From positions 1 through 64,000 of the forward strand of contig NZ_JOJE01000010.1 in the NCBI RefSeq assembly GCF_000720255.1: a stretch of 64,000 nucleotides of DNA, read 5' to 3'. Under the pieces are notes generated by a model that saw only the letters and a program-made list of their open reading frames with translations, was not told the DNA's origin and did no database searches. The translations under genes were made by a program, and so were the position numbers. Below, piece after piece: positions 36,342 to 44,433 of this stretch (position 1 is the stretch's first letter; every line of letters begins with the position of its first letter). This stretch comes from Streptomyces griseus subsp. griseus (lineage in GTDB: Bacteria > Actinomycetota > Actinomycetes > Streptomycetales > Streptomycetaceae).

Positions 36342-37598
36342 GTGGACGGCGGGCAGGCGTCGGCCGAGGAGATCGCCGAGGCCGTAGGGTCCCGGCGGCT
36401 GACGGCCGTGGACGTGGTGGCCTCGGCGCTGGAGCGGATCGGGCGGGTCGATCCCGAGCTGTGTGCCTTCACCGAGGTGTGGGAGGAGGAGGCGCTGCGG
36501 CGGGCCCTCGAAGTGGACGCCCGGGTCGCCGCGGGTGAGCGGCCGCCGCTGGCCGGGGTGCCGGTGGGCGTCAAGGGGCGGCACGGGCTGCGTACGGCGG
36601 GCCCGCTGCTGGCGGCCGGATGCGTGCCCGTGGGCGCGACCTCCGTGCCGGGGCCCGGAACTCCCTGGCAGACCTGGGGACTCGGGCGCCACGGCCGTAC
36701 CGTCAACCCCTGGCGCGCCGACCGTACGCCGGGCGGTTCCTCGGCAGGGTCGGCGGCCGCGGTGGCCGCGGGCCTGGTACCGCTGGCCACCGGCAGCGAC
36801 GGGGCGGGGTCCGTGCGGATACCGGCGGCCTGGTGCGGTGTCGTCGGCTTGAAGACCACGAACGGCCACCTCCCGACCTCCGACCGCACGGGACTCGCGG
36901 CCCCCGGCGTGCTCGCCCGACGGGCGTCGGACGCGGAGGCGTACTGGCGGGTGATGTGTGGGGAGGACGTGCGGCGGTTGACGCCGGGTGGCGCCGGTCC
37001 GCCAGGAAGGTGGGGCGAAGCCATACGGCGCGCCGTGTCCGGGGAGACCGTAAGGCGCCCTGCGCCCGGTGAGGCCACCCAGTGGTCGTCCGCCGTCCCC
37101 ACCGCGGTCTGGTCCGCCGACCTCGGCTTCGCCGACACCGACCCGGAGCCGGCCGCCCTCGCGCACGCGGCGGCTCTGCGCCTCGCCGACTCCGGCGTCA
37201 TACGGCTCGTGCGGCCGTACACGTCCCTCCGCCTGGAGGATCCCGCGCCCGCCTGGCTCGCCCTGCGCTCCTCCGCAGCAGCCACCCTCCGCTCCCCCGG
37301 CGCACCTGATCTCGACGCGGCCCATCGCCTCCGCGCGGTGAACGACCGGCGGCTCAGCGCCCTCTTCGGTGAGGCGGAGTTGCTGCTGACGCCGACGACG
37401 CCGAACGCGCCGCACGGTCACGACGGGCCGGGGCACCGGTACTCCACCGCGCTCACCTGGGCGTTCAACCTGAGCGGGCATCCGGCGGTGAGCGTCCCGG
37501 CGGGACTGGGCGCCGACGGTTGCCCGGTGGGGCTGCAGTTGGTGGCACCGCACGGGCGGGAGACGCTGTTGCTCGCCGTGGCGGGGGCGGTCTCCTGA
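36342..37598 (+). CDS. Amidase-signature enzyme
   Basis: 418 residues, slightly short for the family. The amidase signature is present: Lys78 in GVPVGVKG, Ser133 in GGSSAGSAAA and the nucleophile Ser157 in GSDGAGSVRIPA. These make the Ser-cisSer-Lys triad. The usual Asp after the Lys is Gly here. The GTG start at 36342 lies 2 bp after the upstream stop, with no good ribosome site, so coupling to the upstream gene is likely. The substrate is unknown; it is not GatA, since the usual companions gatB and gatC are absent. Confidence 0.88.
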   Translation: MDGGQASAEEIAEAVGSRRLTAVDVVASALERIGRVDPELCAFTEVWEEEALRRALEVDARVAAGERPPLAGVPVGVKGRHGLRTAGPLLAAGCVPVGATSVPGPGTPWQTWGLGRHGRTVNPWRADRTPGGSSAGSAAAVAAGLVPLATGSDGAGSVRIPAAWCGVVGLKTTNGHLPTSDRTGLAAPGVLARRASDAEAYWRVMCGEDVRRLTPGGAGPPGRWGEAIRRAVSGETVRRPAPGEATQWSSAVPTAVWSADLGFADTDPEPAALAHAAALRLADSGVIRLVRPYTSLRLEDPAPAWLALRSSAAATLRSPGAPDLDAAHRLRAVNDRRLSALFGEAELLLTPTTPNAPHGHDGPGHRYSTALTWAFNLSGHPAVSVPAGLGADGCPVGLQLVAPHGRETLLLAVAGAVS

Positions 37599-37604
37599 CG
37601 ACGT

Positions 37605-37669
37605 CCCCTGGACCGCTTCCCCTGGACCGCTTCCCCTGGGCTGCTCCCCCTGGACTGCTCCCCCTGGAC
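37605..37669 (+). repeat. 14-bp tandem repeat, about 4.6 units
   Basis: CCCCTGGACCGCTT and variants repeat with a 14-bp period from 37605. It lies directly after the amidase stop and before the next promoter. Confidence 0.9.
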
Positions 37670-37681
37670 AGATGAATGCAT

Positions 37682-37708
37682 GTGCAATTAATGTAGGCGC
37701 GTGTAATT
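37682..37708 (+). promoter_or_regulatory. Direct repeat GTG(C/T)AATT, candidate operator
   Basis: GTGCAATT at 37682-37689 and GTGTAATT at 37701-37708 are 19 bp apart, about two helical turns, in an AT-rich patch 27-53 bp upstream of the flavin reductase start. The AT content stands out from its surroundings. Confidence 0.5.
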
Positions 37709-37734
37709 GTCGTACGCTCACCACTGGGGGATCC

Positions 37735-38334
37735 ATGACCACCCGCCGCTTCCTGTTCGTGCTGGGCAGCAGCCGCGACGACGGCAACACCCGGCTGCTG
37801 GCACGCCGGGCGGCCGAGCAACTCCCCCCGGACGTCGAACAGCAGTGGATCGACCTGACCGAGCACCCGCTGCCCGACTTCGTGGACCTGCGGCGCGACA
37901 GCGACCATGTCCGCCCCAGCGAGGGCGCCCCGGCGCTGCTGCTCGACGCCACGCTCGCCGCGACGGACATCGTGATCGCGTCGCCGCTGTACTGGTACTC
38001 GGTGTCCGCACAGACCAAGCGCTACCTCGACCACTGGTCGGGCTGGCTGCGCACCCCGGGCCTCGACTTCAAGGCGAATCTGGCCGGCCGCACCCTCTGG
38101 GGCGTGGCCGCGCTCGCCGACCACGAGTTCTCCGTCGCGGAGCCGCTGATCGGCACCCTGCACAACTCGGCCGCGTACATGGGCATGCGCTTCGGCGGGG
38201 TCCTGCTCGGCAACGGCAGCAGGCGGGGTGACGTACTGAACGACGAGGCGGCACTGGTGCACGCGAAGACGTTCTTCGCGGGTGACGCGGCGCTCGCACG
38301 CTTCCCCCACGAGACCGCGTCGGAGGCCGCGTGA
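37735..38334 (+). CDS. NADPH-dependent FMN reductase / flavodoxin-fold protein
   Basis: 199 residues. The flavodoxin-like phosphate loop LGSSRDDGNTRLLA at the start, ASPLYWYSVSAQTKRYLDHW in the middle and GRTLWGVAALADH later match NADPH-dependent FMN reductase or NAD(P)H dehydrogenase (quinone) folds. It probably reduces flavin or quinone in the cytoplasm. The ATG at 37735 follows GGGGGATCC. An AT-rich direct repeat upstream suggests regulation by an unlinked repressor. Confidence 0.88.
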   Translation: MTTRRFLFVLGSSRDDGNTRLLARRAAEQLPPDVEQQWIDLTEHPLPDFVDLRRDSDHVRPSEGAPALLLDATLAATDIVIASPLYWYSVSAQTKRYLDHWSGWLRTPGLDFKANLAGRTLWGVAALADHEFSVAEPLIGTLHNSAAYMGMRFGGVLLGNGSRRGDVLNDEAALVHAKTFFAGDAALARFPHETASEAA

Positions 38335-38337
38335 GCG

Positions 38338-39252
38338 CTACGCCGTGACGTCCTTCGTCGTGAAGCGCGCCCAGGCCGCCGAGCCGAACACGGCCGCGTA
38401 CAGGGCCTGGAGTCCGAGGTTCTTCACCAGCTCGTCGTAGTAGACCGGGTCGCGCATCAGGTCGGCGAAGGACAGCCAGTAGTGGGAGAAGAAGTACGGC
38501 TGGATCGCGTGGAGCTGGGGGATCTGGTCGAGGATCTGGACGGTGATCAGCAGACCGACCGTCGTCGCCATCGCCGCGATGCCGCTGTTGGTGAGCGTCG
38601 ACACGAACAGGCCGAGGGCCGCGATCCCGGTCAGGGAAGCGGCGACGACCAGGGCGATCAGCAGGGCGCGCCCCAGGCCGTCGGCGAAGCCGATCCGGGT
38701 GCCGGAGATCGTCGTCAGGTCGCCCAGCGGGAAGAGCAGCGCGCCGACCGCCAGGGCCGAGGTCGCGACCACGAGGGTGGCCAGCAGGCAGAACGCCATC
38801 GTGGTCGCGTACTTGGTGAGCAGCAGACGGGTGCGGCCGGCGGGGGCGACCAGGAGGTAGCGCAGGGTGCCCGCGTTGGCCTCGCCGGCGATCGCGTCGC
38901 CCGCGACCACGCCGACCGCCATGGGCAGGAAGAACGGGAGTGTCGCGGCCAGTGCGGTGAAGACGAGGAACAGCCCGTTGTTGGTGATCTGCGCGATGAA
39001 CGCCGGACCGCCGCCACCGCCGCCCGAGCCGTGGCCGCCGCCCGGTGAGCCGTCGCTGGTCTCGATCTTCACCGCGATCCCGACCAGGATCGGCACGGCC
39101 GCCAGCACCCCCAGCAGCGCGAGGGTGCGCCAGCGCCTCAGGGTGGTCATCAGCTCGTTGCGCAGCAGGCCGAAGGTCCACAAGGGGCTCGGCTTACGGA
39201 GGGCCTGTTCCCCGGTCGCGTACGACTGCGGCACGACGTCAGCCCGCGACAT
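38338..39252 (-). CDS. ABC-2 type transporter permease
   Basis: 304 residues, six membrane helices with a Gly/His/Ser-rich loop (about residues 72-86) between the first two. Hydrophobic pattern and PMAVGVVAGDAIAGEANAGTLRYLL are typical ABC-2 permease features. It overlaps the ATPase gene by 14 bp and ends 3 bp from the convergent flavin reductase. Partner of the ABC ATPase at 39239-40267; substrate unknown. Confidence 0.9.
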   Translation of the reverse strand: MSRADVVPQSYATGEQALRKPSPLWTFGLLRNELMTTLRRWRTLALLGVLAAVPILVGIAVKIETSDGSPGGGHGSGGGGGGPAFIAQITNNGLFLVFTALAATLPFFLPMAVGVVAGDAIAGEANAGTLRYLLVAPAGRTRLLLTKYATTMAFCLLATLVVATSALAVGALLFPLGDLTTISGTRIGFADGLGRALLIALVVAASLTGIAALGLFVSTLTNSGIAAMATTVGLLITVQILDQIPQLHAIQPYFFSHYWLSFADLMRDPVYYDELVKNLGLQALYAAVFGSAAWARFTTKDVTA

Positions 39253-40267
39253 CGAATCCCTCCCCCGTGAGTGCCACGAACGCGTCCTCCAGAGAGGCCC
39301 GTTCGACGGTGAAACCGCGGACGCGGACGCCCGCTGCCACCAGCGCGGCGTTCACCTCGGCGAGGTCTCGCTCGGGCGGCTCGCCGGTCACCTGGTCCTC
39401 GGCGATCACTACGTCCCCGACCCCCTGTTCCTTCAGCACCCGGGCCGCCTCCCCCGGGTCCGGCGTGGTCACCACCAGCCGGCCGCGCGTGCCCGCCGCC
39501 AGCTCCGCCACCGGACCCTGGGTGATGAGCCGGCCCTGGGCCATCACGGCCACGTGGGTGCACACCTGCTCGATCTCGTCGAGGAGGTGGGAGGAGAGGA
39601 AGACGGTCGTGCCGTCGGAGGCCAGCTCCCTGACCAGGGAGCGGATCTCCCGCATGCCCTGCGGATCCAGGCCGTTGGTCGGCTCGTCGAGGACCAGCAG
39701 GCGGCGGGGCTGGAGGAGCGCGGCGGCGAGGCCCAACCGCTGCTTCATGCCGAGGGAGTACGCCTTCGCCTTCTTGCCCGCGGCCGCCGTCAGCCCCACC
39801 CGGTCCAGCGCCGCGGCGACGCGGGTACGCCGGGTGCGCGGATCGGCGACCGGGTCGGCGGCGTCGTAGCGCAGCAGGTTGTCGCGGCCGGAGAGGAAGC
39901 CGTACAGGGCGGGCCCCTCGATGAGCGCGCCGACGTGCGGGAGCACGGCGCGCGCGGCCCGCGGCATGGGGTGCCCCAGGACGCGGGCCGCGCCGGAGGT
40001 CGGTTCGATGAGCCCCATCAGCATGCGGATGGTGGTCGTCTTGCCCGAGCCGTTCGGGCCGAGGAAGCCGAAGACGCTGCCCGTCGGGACGGTCAGGTCA
40101 AGGCCGTCGACGGCGAGCTGTCCGCCCCGGTAGCGCTTGGTGAGCGCGCGGGTTGCGATGACGCCGTCCCGCGCGTCCACCGGCTCCGGGTCCGGGGTCG
40201 GCTCCGGGCCCGGGGCTGGCTCCGGGTCCGGAGCCCGTTCCGGCTCCGTGGCGGACGACTCGTCCAT
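39239..40267 (-). CDS. ABC-2 exporter ATPase
   Basis: 342 residues. A 30-residue Glu/Pro-rich leader is followed by a standard nucleotide-binding domain: Walker A GPNGSGKTT, the signature motif SLGMKQRLG, Walker B LLVLDEPTNGLDP, and the H-loop SSHLLDE. The C-terminal 80 residues are the extra domain of ABC-2 ATPases. It lies between the LolA-like gene (46 bp) and the permease (overlapping), so a three-gene operon is likely. Confidence 0.93.
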   Translation of the reverse strand: MDESSATEPERAPDPEPAPGPEPTPDPEPVDARDGVIATRALTKRYRGGQLAVDGLDLTVPTGSVFGFLGPNGSGKTTTIRMLMGLIEPTSGAARVLGHPMPRAARAVLPHVGALIEGPALYGFLSGRDNLLRYDAADPVADPRTRRTRVAAALDRVGLTAAAGKKAKAYSLGMKQRLGLAAALLQPRRLLVLDEPTNGLDPQGMREIRSLVRELASDGTTVFLSSHLLDEIEQVCTHVAVMAQGRLITQGPVAELAAGTRGRLVVTTPDPGEAARVLKEQGVGDVVIAEDQVTGEPPERDLAEVNAALVAAGVRVRGFTVERASLEDAFVALTGEGFDVAG

Positions 40268-40313
40268 GCGCTCCCTCGATTCGTCCTACGCCCCTGCCGC
40301 GGGCGCACGGTGC

Positions 40314-41579
40314 CTACTTGGCGGTGTTCGCCGCCTTCACCAGCGCGTCCTTGGTGACGGCGCCGACGTAGACCTTGCCGTCGTCGGTGATCAACGCGTT
40401 GACCAGGCGGGTGGAGAACACCGTGCCCTTGCCGAACTTGCCGCTGACCTGGTCGCCGAGGGAGCCGAGGAACCCACCGAGGTCACCGCCGGCCCCGGCG
40501 CCCGAGGGCACGCCCTCGCCGCCGGTGTCGAAGGTGGCGATGGAGTTCCAGCCCTCGCCGATGGTCTTCAGGCCGTCGAGCTCCTTGCCGAGGTCCCCCT
40601 CGGACTTCGGGCTCCGCTGCCCGTGCTCGGGCTCGGGCTTGAGCTCGGGCTTGAGCTCGGGCTCGGGCTTGGGCTCGGCGCCAGACTTTTTGTCCTCGGT
40701 GACCTTCGCGCCCTTCGGCGGAGTGAAGTCGAACGTCGAGGCGGCCGGCTTGGCGAAGCTGACCTGCGTGAAGCCGGCGTCGACCACGGCCGCGCCGCCC
40801 CTCGCCGGGGTCAGCGTGAACTTCAGCGGCAGCCCGGTCTTCGCATCCACGGCCACGCTGATCGCGCCGACCGTGGTACCGGACTGCTTCGGCTTGATGA
40901 GCAGCTTGTAGGCGTCCCGGCCGGCGACCTGGACGGTGCCGTCGACTGTGACGGAGGTGGTGGCGTCGACCGACTTCAGAGCCTCTTCGGTGAGGTCCTT
41001 GGGGGTGGCGGGGAGGTCTCGCTCGTCCTTCTCCCGCGTCTTGTCCGCGCCCTCGGGGGACGTGCCGTGGTAGACCTCGTTGGACTTGCTGTCGTACCCC
41101 CAGACGTCCTTGCCGTTGTGGATCAGGCTGTACTCGGCGGCGTTCTCCAGCAGCGACAGCTTCTGCCGGTCCGGGCCGTCGGCGGCGACGCGCACGGTGT
41201 GCGTACCGGAGGCCAGTTCGGTGAGCTTGGTGGAGGGGTCGGCCGACGAGCCGTCGTCTCCACCCTTCCCGGCGGCGCCGGACAGGAGGCCGCTCTGCAG
41301 CCCGCCGAGGTCGGGCAGGCCCAGGTCCGTGCTGATCTTCACGGTGCCGGACAGTTGCTGTACGTCCGACTGCGCGATCTTCTCGATGAGTTGCTGCGCG
41401 CTGATCTTGGGCAGGTCGGGGTCGCCGGAGTCGGCGAGTGCCGGGACGAGCCCGATGGTCGCCGCGGCCACCCCCATGACCGTGACCGGAACGACGTACC
41501 GCGCCGCCTTGCGCCGTCCGGAGCGCAGGTCGTCGGCCTCCCCGGCGGTCGTGCTGTCATCGGATGCGTACGGTGCCAT
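40314..41579 (-). CDS. LolA-like/outer-surface carrier-type protein
   Basis: 421 residues. A single N-terminal membrane anchor or uncleaved signal (VVPVTVMGVAAATIGLVPAL) leads to an extracytoplasmic beta-rich domain like LolA/LppX (KISAQQLIEKIAQSDVQQLSGTVKI). A Glu/Pro/Lys linker follows, then a C-terminal block with TDDGKVYVGAVTKDALVKAA. Start ATG at 41579, with GGAGG at 41590-41594. It is upstream of an ABC-2 exporter, so it may accept a lipid or sterol-like cargo from it. That is inference. Confidence 0.8.
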   Translation of the reverse strand: MAPYASDDSTTAGEADDLRSGRRKAARYVVPVTVMGVAAATIGLVPALADSGDPDLPKISAQQLIEKIAQSDVQQLSGTVKISTDLGLPDLGGLQSGLLSGAAGKGGDDGSSADPSTKLTELASGTHTVRVAADGPDRQKLSLLENAAEYSLIHNGKDVWGYDSKSNEVYHGTSPEGADKTREKDERDLPATPKDLTEEALKSVDATTSVTVDGTVQVAGRDAYKLLIKPKQSGTTVGAISVAVDAKTGLPLKFTLTPARGGAAVVDAGFTQVSFAKPAASTFDFTPPKGAKVTEDKKSGAEPKPEPELKPELKPEPEHGQRSPKSEGDLGKELDGLKTIGEGWNSIATFDTGGEGVPSGAGAGGDLGGFLGSLGDQVSGKFGKGTVFSTRLVNALITDDGKVYVGAVTKDALVKAANTAK

Positions 41580-42020
41580 GTGTGCCTTACCTCCGTCGTC
41601 GGCGGCGGCTGCCCATCTCGCGTGTCCGTGTCCCACCCCGAGCAGCCATTCTCACCCGAATCGGTGAGGAGTGGTGTTTTCCGTGGTCTCCATCTGACCA
41701 AATCCGTCAGGGGGATTCGTCAACCCGCGGACTCAACTCCGCGTACGCCTGCGGTATGACACGAGGAGGCGGCGCCTCCCCCGACCCGTAGGGGTCGTGC
41801 GCGGTGACACCACCGAAGTCAGCCCAGCGGCGTGACGCACATCACGCATCCTCGGATACCGCGGAAGAACCGGGCACTCCGGAAAGGCCGAGCACTTCGA
41901 AAGAAGTGGGCGATCCGGAAGAACCGGATATTCCGAAAGAACCGGACACCCCGGAGGGACTGGATACTCCGATAGGACCGGGAAAGAAGCCGACGGCGGA
42001 CGGGCCCGAGGGGTGTCCCC
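41580..42020. other. 441-bp gap with an 18-bp repeat and the lolA-like promoter
   Basis: Holds the promoter region of the LolA-like gene and seven 18-bp units (41856-41981). A GTG at 41804 opens an 85-codon frame with hexapeptide repeats that runs into the prenyl synthase 3' end. I do not call it a gene. Confidence 0.5.
41856..41981 (+). repeat. 18-bp tandem repeat, seven units
   Basis: Seven consecutive units, such as ATATTCCGAAAGAACCGG and GCGATCCGGAAGAACCGG, diverged by up to half their bases. On the plus strand they read as hexapeptides with Pro at positions 1 and 4, on the minus strand as R-F-F-R-x-x. They are less GC-rich than the flanks. Confidence 0.88.
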
Positions 42021-43031
42021 CTAGCCGGCCCGGTGGACCACCGCGTCACACAGCTCCATGAGCGCGACCTTCGCGTCGCACTCCTTCAGCGGCGCCAGCG
42101 CGGCCCGCGCCTCCTTGGCGTACCGGACCGTGTCCTGGCGCGCCTGCTCCAGCGCGGGGTGTGCCCGCAGGGCCGCCAGCGCCTCGGCGTGCCGGGCGTC
42201 GTCGGTCAGGTCGGAGTCCAGCAGCTCGCACAGGGCGATGTCCTCCGGCAGCCCGAGCCGGGCCGCCCGCTCGCGCAGCCGCAACACCGGAAGAGTGGGG
42301 ATGCCCTCGCGCAGGTCCGTACCCGGCGTCTTGCCGGACTCGTGCGAGTCGGAGGCGATGTCGAGCACGTCGTCCGCGAGCTGGAAGGCGACCCCGAGCC
42401 GCTCGCCGTACTGCGTCAGGACGTCGACCACCGTCTCGTCGGCGCCGGACATCATCGCCCCGAACCGGCAGGAGACAGCGACCAGCGAGCCGGTCTTGCC
42501 ACCGAGCACGTCCAGGTAGTGCTCGACCGGGTCCCGCCCGTCCGTGGGGCCCGCCGTCTCCAGGATCTGGCCCGTGACCAGCCGCTCGAACGCCTCCGCC
42601 TGGACCCGGACCGCCTCCGGTCCCAGGTCGGCCAGTATGTGCGAGGCCCGCGCGAACAGGAAGTCGCCGGTGAGGACCGCGACGGAGTTGCCCCAGCGCG
42701 TGTTCGCGCTGTCCACCCCGCGCCGCACCTCGGCCTCGTCCATCACGTCGTCGTGGTACAGCGTGGCGAGGTGGGTGAGCTCCACCACCACCGCGGACGG
42801 CACGATCCCCGGCGCGTACGGGTCACCGAACTGCGCCGCGAGCATCACGAGAAGTGGCCGAAAACGCTTCCCACCGGCTCGCACGAGATGCTGGGCGGCC
42901 TCCGTGATGAAGGGGACCTCGCTCTTGGTGGCTTCGAGCAAACCCTCCTCGACGGCCGCCATTCCGGCCTGGACATCGGCTTCCAGAGCCTGGTCCCGCA
43001 CGCTCAGCCCGAACGGCCCGACGACGGTCAC
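42021..43031 (-). CDS. Polyprenyl diphosphate synthase (menaquinone side chain type)
   Basis: 336 residues, trans-isoprenyl diphosphate synthase. The first aspartate-rich motif DDVMD (Asp94, 95, 98) and the second DDVLD are intact, as is GGKRFRPLL. The residues before the first motif are small, which favours long chains. The GTG start at 43031 has AGGAG upstream. It probably builds the C40-C45 side chain of menaquinone, the electron acceptor of complex I. It lies between the two nuo loci. Confidence 0.92.
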   Translation of the reverse strand: MTVVGPFGLSVRDQALEADVQAGMAAVEEGLLEATKSEVPFITEAAQHLVRAGGKRFRPLLVMLAAQFGDPYAPGIVPSAVVVELTHLATLYHDDVMDEAEVRRGVDSANTRWGNSVAVLTGDFLFARASHILADLGPEAVRVQAEAFERLVTGQILETAGPTDGRDPVEHYLDVLGGKTGSLVAVSCRFGAMMSGADETVVDVLTQYGERLGVAFQLADDVLDIASDSHESGKTPGTDLREGIPTLPVLRLRERAARLGLPEDIALCELLDSDLTDDARHAEALAALRAHPALEQARQDTVRYAKEARAALAPLKECDAKVALMELCDAVVHRAG

Positions 43032-43589
43032 GAGGGGTCTCCTGTCTGCTGGTGTCTACCGGCGCTTACGTGGTTGTCGATAGGTCGCTGCCATCACTCA
43101 AGTCAGCGTATCCGGTCACCTTTCGATCACTGATGCCCCCCGCCCCTCCTACCGGCGACGTCGCCCGAGCGGGAGGCGTTCACGATTTACGTACCGTCCG
43201 GCCGGTACGTAAACGAGCGGTGTGCCTTTGATCATCCGATACGACCAGTCACCCCTCACCTTGCCCGCGAGCAGCCATTCATGCCCCGCCATTTCTCGGC
43301 CACCCGACCGTGAACCCAATGTGCCCGATTTGCCGCGATTGCTTTCTCAATTCCCCTTAGTGGCAAATGGGCTGGAGATATGCGGACAGTGAGTTGGGTC
43401 ACGTGCGGGCTTATTCGGACACGCCACTCTCTGCCGTCTCACCCCTTTGCCCATCACCGAGTTGAGCCTTGGCAACAGCAAAGGATCAAGCGCCCCATAC
43501 ATCTCAGACCAAGGTCAATCGGGCGAGATATGAATCCGCCCCTTGTTCCCGACATGTGCTCTCGCATACGTTCCCGGCCTGTCGGGCGG
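43032..43589. other. 558-bp gap: divergent promoters and a palindrome
   Basis: No gene supported. It holds the promoter of the prenyl synthase, the 28-bp palindrome at 43186-43213, and an AT-richer stretch around 43300-43480 that probably holds the promoter of the riboswitch transcript. Confidence 0.55.
43186..43213. promoter_or_regulatory. 28-bp palindrome TTTACGTACC-N8-GGTACGTAAA
   Basis: Perfect 10-bp arms around an 8-nt centre, in the gap between divergent genes, 155 bp upstream of the prenyl synthase. No T-run follows, so a protein-binding site is more likely than a terminator. The regulator is unknown. Confidence 0.6.
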
Positions 43590-43774
43590 ACGCCGAATCC
43601 TGCCGCCGCCCGCGACCCATCGACGAACTCACTCGCGCACGGCAGGAGCGGGGGACCCAGGCAAGTCGCCGGGCCGGGCATCGCACCGGGCCGGCTCGGG
43701 GTGAAGCCGCGTCGCTCCACGGCGGCCGGCCGGGCACCTCCCAGCCCGAACCCGACAGCTCACCTCGCAGGCGC
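43590..43774 (+). ncRNA. ydaO-type c-di-AMP riboswitch
   Basis: The 5' arm CGCCGAATCC (43591), the core GGAGCGGGGGACCCA (near 43643-43657), GGGGTGAA and the 3' core GCCCGAACCCGACAGCT followed by CACCTCGCAGGCG match the conserved ydaO motif in order. CGCC near the 5' end pairs with GGCG at the 3' end. It ends 17 bp before the ATG of a secreted cell-wall hydrolase-type protein. In Streptomyces, c-di-AMP binding to such leaders is known to switch off rpf-type genes. Confidence 0.9.
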
Positions 43775-43790
43775 CGGAGAGGAACTCGCC

Positions 43791-44273
43791 ATGCCCGCTG
43801 CCGGCCTGCCCCGCCGCCCCCGCACTTCCCGACTCGTCCGCACCCTCGTCGTCGCCGGTACCGGCGCCGCCGTGCTCGCCCTGCCGCTCCTCGGCGCGGG
43901 CAGCGCCTCCGCCGCCACCCCGTCCCTGACGACCGCCGCGGTCCTGGGCTACCCCAACAACCTCGACGGCTGGATCCGGGCGTCGCTCGCCATCATGGCC
44001 GAGCGGAACATCCCCGGCTCCTACGACGGGATCTACCGCAACATCATGCGTGAGTCCTCGGGCAATCCCAACGCCATCAACCTGTGGGACTCCAACGCGG
44101 CCGCCGGCACCCCGTCCAAGGGCCTGCTCCAGGTCATCGACCCCACGTTCCAGGCCTACCACGTGCCCGGCACGTCCTTCGACCCCTACGACCCGATCGC
44201 GAACATCACGGCCGCCTGCAACTACGCCGCGGCGCGTTACGGTTCGATCGACAACGTCTTCGGGGCGTACTAG
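43791..44273 (+). CDS. Secreted lysozyme-like transglycosylase (SLT fold)
   Basis: 160 residues. A signal peptide ends near GSASA (about residue 41). The mature part has the lysozyme-like fold with the catalytic Glu in NIMRESSGNPNAIN (Glu88) and GLLQVIDPTF, and ends YGSIDNVFGAY. It should cut peptidoglycan glycan strands outside the cell. The ATG at 43791 has GGAGAGGA upstream. The c-di-AMP riboswitch in front links its expression to osmotic or developmental state, as for related cell-wall hydrolases. Confidence 0.92.
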   Translation: MPAAGLPRRPRTSRLVRTLVVAGTGAAVLALPLLGAGSASAATPSLTTAAVLGYPNNLDGWIRASLAIMAERNIPGSYDGIYRNIMRESSGNPNAINLWDSNAAAGTPSKGLLQVIDPTFQAYHVPGTSFDPYDPIANITAACNYAAARYGSIDNVFGAY

Positions 44274-44338
44274 GGCCTGCCGTTCGGGTCAGGCCGCAGG
44301 GAATCTCCGGTGCCACGGTGCCTCGTCGGTGCCGGTGA

Positions 44339-44372
44339 GCGGGGCCTCGGGCGTGCAGCTGCAAGGCCCCGC
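44339..44372. terminator. Bidirectional terminator
   Basis: GCGGGGCCT at 44339-44347 pairs with AGGCCCCGC at 44364-44372, loop 16 nt, between the convergent transglycosylase and HAD genes. Confidence 0.7.
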
Positions 44373-44433
44373 GTCTGCGGCGTGATCCAAACGACAGGCC
44401 TGGGGCACGCGGGTTCCGCGCGGAGGCCGCCCA

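Noticed and set aside
41804..42061. 85-codon plus-strand frame with hexapeptide repeats
   Set aside because: It arises from the 18-bp repeat, has no good ribosome site, and overlaps the end of the prenyl synthase gene.
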